Positions 55,971 to 64,000 of a DNA stretch of 64,000 bases are shown here, in pieces (position 1 is the first letter of the stretch; each line of letters starts with the position of its first letter). The translations under genes were made by a program, and so were the position numbers. Under the pieces are notes generated by a model, which saw nothing but the letters and a program-made list of their open reading frames with translations, did not search any database and was not told the DNA's origin. The stretch comes from Hoplostethus atlanticus (lineage: Eukaryota; Chordata; Actinopteri; Trachichthyiformes; Trachichthyidae): assembly GCA_034670405.1 (NCBI GenBank), contig JAXDDX010000002.1, forward strand, positions 682,001-746,000, given 5' to 3'.

Positions 55971-58900
55971 ACTGGGAGGAATTGTGAACTTGTCTTTGGG
56001 AACACATTGTGTGACTTCGACACCACGATGAAGCTACAGAGATTGGTCCGTAACCAGGAAGTGTTTGGTTTCATGGAGAGGCGAGACAAAATAATCAGTA
56101 GTCAGTCTTTTATTTTTCACACTGTCACCCCTCGCTATTAATCGTCAGAGGAAAATCCAGACATCCTGAACTAAAAGCTCAGGTCAGGATATATGGATTT
56201 CACATGACGAGCTCTTGTTGGAGGGACCGCTACATTCATTGCCATTCATTGCAGCCATTCCCTTGAAAATGGATATAAAATATCGCTTACATTGTTGATA
56301 TTTTCCTTTTTATGAAAAATAATTTGCTATGAATATAAAATCACCCCTTCCAACAGCTATTACAGAAAAATTCACCTTTTATGAGTATCATAGGGATAGA
56401 AAACACCTTGCCGCATCATATGCACAATATTATTTGAATGGAGATGCATATTGAGAATGTGTGAATAGCATTCATACACACACACACACACATGCAGAAC
56501 CAATGTTGTTCACTTCATATTACTTCACAAACTGATTGCTGCAATACACGTAAGACCAAGGGACTTTCTTCAAGTGTTTGGGTTAAAATGTGTCCAAATG
56601 AATCAGAACCACAGTGACCCATCTGCCGTGTGTGTCAGCCTCAGATGGCTGAGGCAGGTGTGTATTGGGGAGGGGGCGGGACTATGCTCATGCTGTGATA
56701 TTATTTGTCTGAGCTTACTGATTGGTCATTCAATTTGCTTGTTGACGCTCGTCCCAGCAATGCAGATGGTGACATTTTGCACCGGAGATGCACTCGCTTG
56801 GTAGATTTACTTTAAACTTTGGTTGGGTCCCTACGCCCTGAAGAGGATGATGGTTCTTAACATGTCTGATCTGAGGATCACAGGAAGAAAGGGTATTTAT
56901 ACTTCTGGGCCACGTCAGTGGAGATGAGCGGATTGTGAAGAATTTATTGTACAAAAAAATTCCAGAATTGCTAAGAAAATTGCATGATAGATATTCTGAA
57001 TGTTTTCTGTAACCAAAACAGTGCTTGTAGTCAGCGGTGAATGGAAGCACTCATACGGAGCACAATGAACCCACCAGAGGCGCCAAATACCAAACAACAT
57101 ATCTGACCAGCGGAGACGAGCAGCAGAAAAACACACTCAATGGCATGTCTGTCTTTCACTGCGGCGCACTCGACCAACGGCAGCGTCAGGATCCTGACCA
57201 CGAGAAGACACAGGAGCCACGTAAAAAAAAAAAAAAGTTTTCAAATGGAAAATGAATCAGTACAGTCTACAATGTTATTGGGGTGACAGTCTTGAACAGT
57301 ACATACAGTAAAAACATGGAACAGGAAGAATTCGAACATATGTAGACAACAAAAGTTTGCGAGTATTTCTCTAAAAAAAAAAAAATCTAGAACAAATTAT
57401 AATCTGGTTGTGGCAAGAGTAGCTGGAGCTACAGGTAATCCAACAGTAGCTTCTTCCTCACCTGTCAGTCAGACATTGGAGGTGTGACTGCGACTACAAA
57501 CAGGGATGTCATGTTTCAGTTTTCAATCACTATTTCAGTTTTTTTTGCAACCTTCCACCACCATTTCCCTGCTTTTCCCCCTGCAGGTTGGCATTTCTGA
57601 TCCCATCCCCGAGACACTTACAGCATCCTTCACACAGGAGCGGTGAAGGCTACGTAAGAACTGTCAAGAGGGCTGAATCAGGTGATGAATCCAGCCTGGC
57701 TAGTGCGCACTCTTGGATTAAACTGTGTCGGGGCTCGAATTGAGATTCATGAGCCTTCTGGACTTTCCGGTAAATTACCCACCGTATTAGTGAATAGTTT
57801 AGGTGCACGCTAGAAGTGCTTATGAATCTCATGCCAGCATTACTGCATGCCACACCTGAACAGTCAAATGAACATCTGTGGGAGTGACACAGGAAAAACA
57901 AAATAAAACTACAAATAACAATGTACACGTATTTTTCATTCAAAATGTATGCATTTTTATAAATATATCAATTTCATCCAAACCTATTAGACTCTTTATA
58001 AAAATCATTCTTTGGGTTGATCCTTCCCAACAACCAGCTGAGATGACAAGAAGACATCTGCATAGGTTTGCTTTAGACATGAGGTCAAACACAGACATCC
58101 GACGTCACTGTGCCACACCACTGCATCATTCGCGCTCAGAGAGTTCAGCCGCATCGCGTCTGTCCACACATACAGCATCACCGGTGGAGGACGCGTCTAG
58201 CCTAAACGGAAGCCCGGCGGCTATGAAATCAAAACGCCCACAAAAGGTTCAAAGCAATGAGAATGGAGGTAGACCTTTTCTATTCGCGGTTGCCTTTTGC
58301 CAATGCAGAGAAAGTGGAATTTCCGCCTCTTAACGGTTTGAAATCCAACAGGTTAACGTTGCGATTGTGAAGAACTTTTGATTTTGTTCCACAGAGAAGT
58401 GTCGAGATAGCATTTTATCTCCTCCTCCTCCTCCTCCTCATCAAGCTGATGTAAACAATTTTGAAATTTTGGTCAGCTAGGAAGATGATTGACATCATGA
58501 AGACAATGCTGGACGGCGTCTATTCCTCCAGAAATGTGGTTAAATGTTAAATACGATATGAATTGTAGAAAAACACCTGGACAGACCGCTACCGCTAACC
58601 TCAGCCACCCAAAGGTTTATTCAGATGTCAGAGATCGACACGAAGCCCAGTTAGAATTCACCACAGACCTGAGATGCAACACAAAGTCAAATAGGCTGGT
58701 TTTTGAATGGTCCCTTTCTCCTGGTCAGGCTTCATCCAGTTTAACTTAGATATGAGGAATAAGTGCTGCACGTTAACCTCGGTCTATGCGTCGCTGATGT
58801 AAAAAAAAACAACACATAATGCGGTTTTCTTTTCTCACTTGCATTAAAAGTTTGAGTGAGTTCCGTGACACCTCTTTAATCCCAACTGTAGAATTGGAAA

Positions 58901-59673
58901 AATACATGGGAGTCGATGAGGAAATAAGCTTTCCTCCTGATAAACCTACTTTTTTGCAGGCTTGTGTGTTTTTGTCCAACGGCGGTGAACGAAGCTATGG
59001 CACGATACCGATGAATCCAGCTCAACTGACTGGGACCAAGGCCTCGTGGTGAACATCCCCTGAACAAATGAATAAACCTGAGAGATCCCATGTGGGTTAG
59101 CTGTAGCAACGCTGCTGCCTACCCAGAGAATGGTCATTATCCTACCATGTTCAGAGCCCGGTCCTACTATCCTCACATTCTCCCATGATCCTGCTGGGTC
59201 CCAATGCGCCCCACCGGTCTCTCCCCGGACTCGTTGGCCCTGACGACTGGGATGCATACAGTGCGAGTTTGTCCACAGGGTTCCCTCTCTGTGGAGTTGG
59301 CAGTGGGGTACTAGAGATGGTAGGAAGAACCTTCCTCTGTGGAGGTAAACTTTGTGACCCTGTGCTAGTAAACCCAATAGAGGGGCTGAAGCCGAAGCTT
59401 CTGGGGACATCCTATCCTTAGATTTCCTAACTCTCTTTGTTGCTATTCATCGATACCTGTAAGTAGAGCAGTGATGGGGCAGATAAAGTGCAAAATGACC
59501 CCCCTGAACCTCATTAGCCCCTCCTGTCTGTAGGTGTGTACCACTGCCCATCTTTGGCTGTTTCGTTACCCCTGTACTCTGCTTTCCCTTTCTCCCTCTT
59601 CCTCCCCTCGTCTATCTGTCTGCCTCTCGGTCTGTCTGTCTGTCTTGTGTGCTCAGGGCCGGTCCAGTAGGGC
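55971..59673. other. Convergent spacer between rab35 and bicdl1, with bicdl1 3' UTR
   Basis: There is no supported gene here. Part of it, next to 59673, must be the 3' UTR of bicdl1. A minus-strand AATAAA (complement of 58616-58621) is one candidate end and gives about 1 kb of UTR. The open frames of 70-150 codons on both strands have no recognisable motif. A CpG-rich patch lies at 57060-57225 and a (CTC)n run near 58421-58441. Confidence 0.5.
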
Positions 59674-62600
59674 TCAGTTCTTTTTGAAGAAAGAGAAAAG
59701 CCTCTTGTCCTGGTCGGAGATGCGGTGGGCTCGTCTGGAAGACTGACCGCCGTGGGCCCCCGGGGACCCTGAGAGGGAGTAGGGGGCGGCGCGCCACTCA
59801 TCCTGGTGCTTGTCCATCAACTGCTGGTCAATCACTCTGTGCATATCATCCTGAAAGAGGATAGAGGCGTTAACGAGAGAAATGTCAGAAGGAGAGGGTA
59901 TGGCTAAGGGAGTGGCCCATTGGTCAACTTACCTGTTAAGTGATATGCCATACGTCTCTGGTAGATGACCATGCTAACACTTTAGCGTACGCCATGTTGA
60001 GTGATAGTAGGCAACTAGCAGTATCTTAAATTTAGTGTGGCTTCAGATTGGCTTCATTTACACAGAATACTGCCAGGGACTACTTTCTTTGTTTCCATAT
60101 GAATTGAACATGGTGGGTGACGGGCAGTGTTGCCAACTCCCTTCCACGCAAAGTAGCTATTGGCTGCTCAAAAAGTTGCTAACAGTCATCAGATGATGTC
60201 ATACCCTAGGGTAGGGAGGGTGGTACGCTGTGTCATCGGCATCAGCTGTATCGATTTGTCATCAAATGCTTTGGGAGTCAACACATTGACATTTCTTTTC
60301 CCCAATGCTCAGAAAAAGTTAGATAGAAGTTAGATTTGTAGCTGCTAGCTTTTGAGAACTAACGCCACTAGGGGCAGTAGTTCCAAAAGAAACCTGGCTA
60401 CTGTATGAATCTACAGGTCATGTGACAAAAAAATATTATTGAAAAGTCAGCCTTCTTACTTTGGATAATGCAAGTTTTCCTACCATCACTCAACATAGAA
60501 GCTAGCATGGAGCACCGGCTCAAATGATCTACCGGGGACACGAGGATCATTTTCATGTCTCATCACTTAACAGGAAAGTCGAGCAAACGTAGCAAATTCC
60601 CCCCAAAATGTGGCGTAATCCTTTAAAGGAGACACATGAGCATGGAGAGGAGACAGCAGGCGACAGGACAGGGTGATCGGTCGGGATGACAGTGGAGTGA
60701 ATGAATGGTTGATGCTTTCAGAGAGACAGGCGGCTGCAGTGGGCGTTTGTCCTGGGTCAGCTAAGCGTAGCATGGAATGACTCGGCATGGCCTAGTCGAA
60801 GTGAGTGCAGGGTGGAAGATGGCACACCTCGGCTCACCTCTAAGGCAGGAGGGGGGTACCACAGGGGAGAAAGGGTGGTACGGAAGCTGAGAAAGGCCAC
60901 TAGATCAGAAACCACAAGAGCCACACAGTAAAGAGCCCTGAGGAGGCAAACTGTAGGCAGGGAAAGAGAGAGGAAAGAGCTGCTAGTTATAGATGAGGGA
61001 GGGAAGGAGGGGGGCACACACACACACACACACACACACACTGAGTCCTCATTCTCTCAATTTCAGTTGTTTGTGTGCTTTAGAAGTTAGTTGAGTAGCT
61101 CAGTGTATGTGCATGTGCTAAAATAGTTAAAACAGAGACACACTGGATAGTAGTTACAGGGAAGGGATGAAAAAAGACAAACTATTTCAACAATTGTTAT
61201 TTCATCTGTACGCCATGCATTAGTTGATGAAGAAAATAATCCTGTTATGCATTATACGATAATCTGCCTGATCATTTTCATTTTTAGTGAGTACTCACTA
61301 AACTCACACACTCTCATCATCTAAATTCACAAGAGCTACACCTGACCAGCTTCATTTCACAACTTTAAACACGTTACAAGTGATTCGCTGTTAAGGATTA
61401 GCTGCCGCTCTAAGGCGCTGGCCTGTGACCTTTGACCCACCTGCCAGGCCTCCAGCTGCTGTGATAGGTTGAGCTTCTGCTGGATGGCGTCCAGGAGTTG
61501 GCTGTTCAGAGACATGATGTCTATCTTGCACTTGGCCAGCTCCATCTCCACCCCTTTCTTCCTGTAAAACACGCAGACAGACGGACTGATGAGTGACGCC
61601 CTGCTAGCCTGGATAAGTGTTATTGGATAAACGATTGACTCAATACGATACAAAAAAAAAAAAAGTATGTATGAGTGCATTGGGATCATTCTTCTAATCA
61701 CTCCCTACTTGGCTATGGCGTCGTCTCTGTCTCGTATGGCACTCTGGAGCTGTTCACTGGGCTCTCGGACTTCAGCCATCGCCCTCATCCGCTCGTTGTC
61801 CTCCCGGACAGAGCACGCCTCTACAGAGAGCAGCGCCATCTGCAGGGCGCACACAGGAACAACACAGGAGATGCATCACGCACAGGCCAGTCTGATAATG
61901 GCTGATAATAACGCGCAATCGTAAGAATAACATTTAGTTGACCTGATGCTACAGAGCTGATCAATGTGTGTGTGTGTGTGTGTATGCACATGTACATTTA
62001 TTTTGCATGTAGGACAACATTTCAACCCCACTAGGGAGGGTGAGCTGTCCCTATGGAAAGAAAGACAAAGGTTGAAGTGTTATCCTACATTCTGAGCAAT
62101 GTGAAATTAATGGACACACAGAAACTGGTGTGTGCTACTTCTGCAGCATGTCGGCTATTGTTCTTAGACACGAGCACGCCTGAATATAAAGTTATTAAGC
62201 CAAGAATGATTGGGCGTGATCTTGAACCGATGAAGGCATCTGACCTATTCCCTGTCACGTGACTAGGAGCAGGACCTCGGTGTGCAGTTTCCGCCTCTTT
62301 ACCCAGCACCTGATCCCTGTGGCTGTTGTTTCTTCTGTACCTGATTGTGTAGTTGCAGCAGCTCCTCTTCATTGCTGCGTGTTTTGTCCTGCTCGGCCTC
62401 ATAGAGCTCTCTGACTTCCCTCAGCTCCTCTCCCAGCTTCCTCACCTGCTCCTCCAGGGCCTCCTCGTCACTACGCCGGGATCCCTGCGTCACACAACGC
62501 ACACATCACGACACACACTCACTGTATTCTCTCAAAAGGGTAGTCAGTGTACCAGTATACATTAAAGGTCCCGTGTTATAGGAATTCAAATGTTCTACTT

Positions 62601-63181
62601 CTATACATATATGATCAAAGATGTTTAATGAAGACGTTGTTAACTTTTCATTTTCAGACCAACTCCTGTCAACACATCACAACTGGACTTGGTCCTGATT
62701 GGCTCCCCCCACTAACGAACTCCTGAAATCATGAAATCATTTTTAACCTAGCTTTTACACTTCTTATTAATATCCAAGTAATTGTTGTAATGTTGTAATT
62801 TATCTCTGACACATTAACCTTAATATTTAGCACCTTGTACTGCTGTCCTGCATGAACGGCGATGTATAAATAAAGCTTGATTGATCGTGGGATGTTCAGT
62901 ACCGTGGACTCGTTGCCATCCAGCAGGTTCTGGGTTAGCCTCCGTAGCTCCAGCAGGCTGGTGTGAAGGCTCCCGGTAGGCACATCCTTGGCTGAGGACG
63001 TCTCGGAGGACTCGTCCATGGACGAGTCGGTGGACAGCGCAGAGTCGGTGATGTCGTTTCCCCGAAGATGGGAGCAGAGCGACCGGACCTCACAGTACGC
63101 CTCCCACAGCTGGAGACGCAGCTAGCAGAGAGAGGGAGAGCGTTCTGTCTGTTGTCTGTTGTCGTGTAGTAATACTACAGT

Positions 63182-63241
<60 letters not shown>

Positions 63242-63910
63242 AGTAAAAAACAAACTCTAGCTGGTGCCAGTCACACACAATCAGTAATGCAGTGTTTACC
63301 TGCTCCCTCTCCTGCTCCTGCTCCTCCTGCTCCATGCTCTGCTCTATCTCACACAGCAGGCTGGAGGGGTGGGGGGTGAGGCCTTGGAGGCTGTGCTCCT
63401 CTGTCAGCTCCTCCAGCCGGGCGCTCAGCTGCCTGTGGGACACCTGAACCTCCTGGAGCTCCAGCTGGCTCTGTCGCAACTGGACACAACACAGGAGGCA
63501 ATGCTGGGACTTTAAAAGGCCAATACCATTAAGCATAGATGCCTCTGGTGGCAGGGTGACCTAGCGGTTAGATAAATGGTCTCAAAAGGTCTCAATGATT
63601 AAATCAACACCTCTGGTGAGAATTAAATCAGAAACACAAAGGGTATCTACGAAGATGGATTTCGGTACATACAAAGACATCTGATCTAATGATCTAATGG
63701 CTGTGTGACCCAACATTAACCCCGTCATCCAGGCCTCAGCTTTCAGCCACTAACGGCGTCTACCTGTAGGTCCTTCTCGTGACACTGCTTCTCCAGCACC
63801 AGCGTCCTCTCCCTCAGGTCGTCCACTGTGTTCTGCAGCAGCTCGTTCTCCTCTAGCATGGCGTGAGCCCGGCGCTCCAGCTCCATCTTCCTCTCCGACA
63901 GCATGGTAAT
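59674..63910 (-). CDS. bicdl1: BICD family-like cargo adaptor 1 (bicdl1), 3' seven coding exons
   Basis: Exons, in gene order on the minus strand: 63910-63764, 63479-63300, 63121-62903, 62484-62341, 61839-61709, 61561-61441 and 59850-59674 (TGA). They give 372 codons, about the last two thirds of the protein; the 5' exons lie beyond 64000. BICD-like proteins are long coiled-coil adaptors that link dynein-dynactin to Rab6-type vesicles. Seen: heptad-rich coil (MLSERKMELERRAHAMLEE), the block LRQSQLELQEV, the acidic patch with DSSMDESSETSSAKDVP, the conserved C-terminal coil MELAKCKIDIMSLNSQLLDAIQQ and an end KRLFSFFKKN. All joins keep frame. Paralog bicdl2 is the alternative; position next to rab35 and gcn1 favours bicdl1. 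Confidence 0.88.
61015..61041 (+). repeat. (CA)n microsatellite
   Basis: Thirteen CA units lie in the last bicdl1 intron. Confidence 0.9.
63182..63241 (+). repeat. (TAC)20 trinucleotide repeat
   Basis: Twenty uninterrupted TAC units lie in the bicdl1 intron between the exons at 63300-63479 and 62903-63121. On the sense strand of bicdl1 this is (GTA)n and begins about 60 bases after the donor. Confidence 0.97.
63545..63585 (+). repeat. SINE head fragment
   Basis: GCAGGGTGACCTAGCGGTTAGA has the A-box-like text of a tRNA-derived fish SINE head, similar to the start of the element at 15130-15320. No B box follows, so it is a stub. Confidence 0.4.
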
Positions 63911-64000
63911 CTGACGGGGCAAACCACGGCAGAGCACAGGCTAGACATGGCGCCGTGGGAAGCGGGCGTATACAGACAGGCCGAGGCTTGTCTTGATTGA

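Noticed and set aside
58946..59410. 154-codon minus-strand open frame next to bicdl1
   Set aside because: It lies beyond the bicdl1 stop, has no family motif and no splice link; it is most likely chance within the 3' UTR.

Overview
This window is vertebrate nuclear DNA, almost certainly from a teleost fish. The genes have many short exons with GT/AG introns, there are long CA/GT microsatellites, tRNA-derived SINE pieces and small dispersed repeats of fish type, and the proteins are close to their mammalian counterparts. The species cannot be fixed from the sequence alone.

Five genes are supported. (1) 1-842, plus: the 3' part of ctu1, the catalytic subunit of cytosolic tRNA 2-thiolation. (2) 1689-16816, plus: paxillin (pxn), with an 8.6 kb first intron, five LD motifs and four LIM domains. 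It also has a large in-frame cassette of three exons (12187-14785) that the shortest paxillin form would skip. (3) 20024-44853, plus: gcn1, activator of the eIF2-alpha kinase GCN2. I reconstructed 57 coding exons whose phases all close, giving 2671 codons plus stop. (4) 46157-53566, plus: rab35, six coding exons, 201 codons, complete through the Cys-Cys prenylation end. (5) 59674-63910, minus: the 3' seven coding exons of a BICD-family-like cargo adaptor, best called bicdl1. The 5' part lies beyond the right edge.

The order and orientation pxn > gcn1 > rab35 > < bicdl1 matches what I recall of human 12q24, except that no RPLP0 gene is visible between pxn and gcn1. The genes do not form an operon-like unit. 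They act in tRNA modification, focal adhesion, the amino-acid starvation response, endosome recycling and dynein cargo transport. Rab35 and a BICD-like adaptor are both trafficking proteins, but their adjacency is old synteny and not evidence of co-regulation.

The most interesting local signals are as follows. The third paxillin cassette exon has an 8-C run that breaks the reading frame, and the same exon has a candidate GC donor. The giant paxillin exon encodes extra LD-like motifs. A 32-bp near-perfect palindrome in paxillin intron 1 has a kappaB consensus at its centre. GT/UG-repeat tracts sit directly upstream of 3' splice sites in three genes. Several pairs of related dispersed repeats and a possible decayed Tc1/mariner-like remnant lie in gcn1 introns. 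I see no CRISPR array, prokaryotic system, viral gene or toxin gene, and nothing that I would call a new molecular system.
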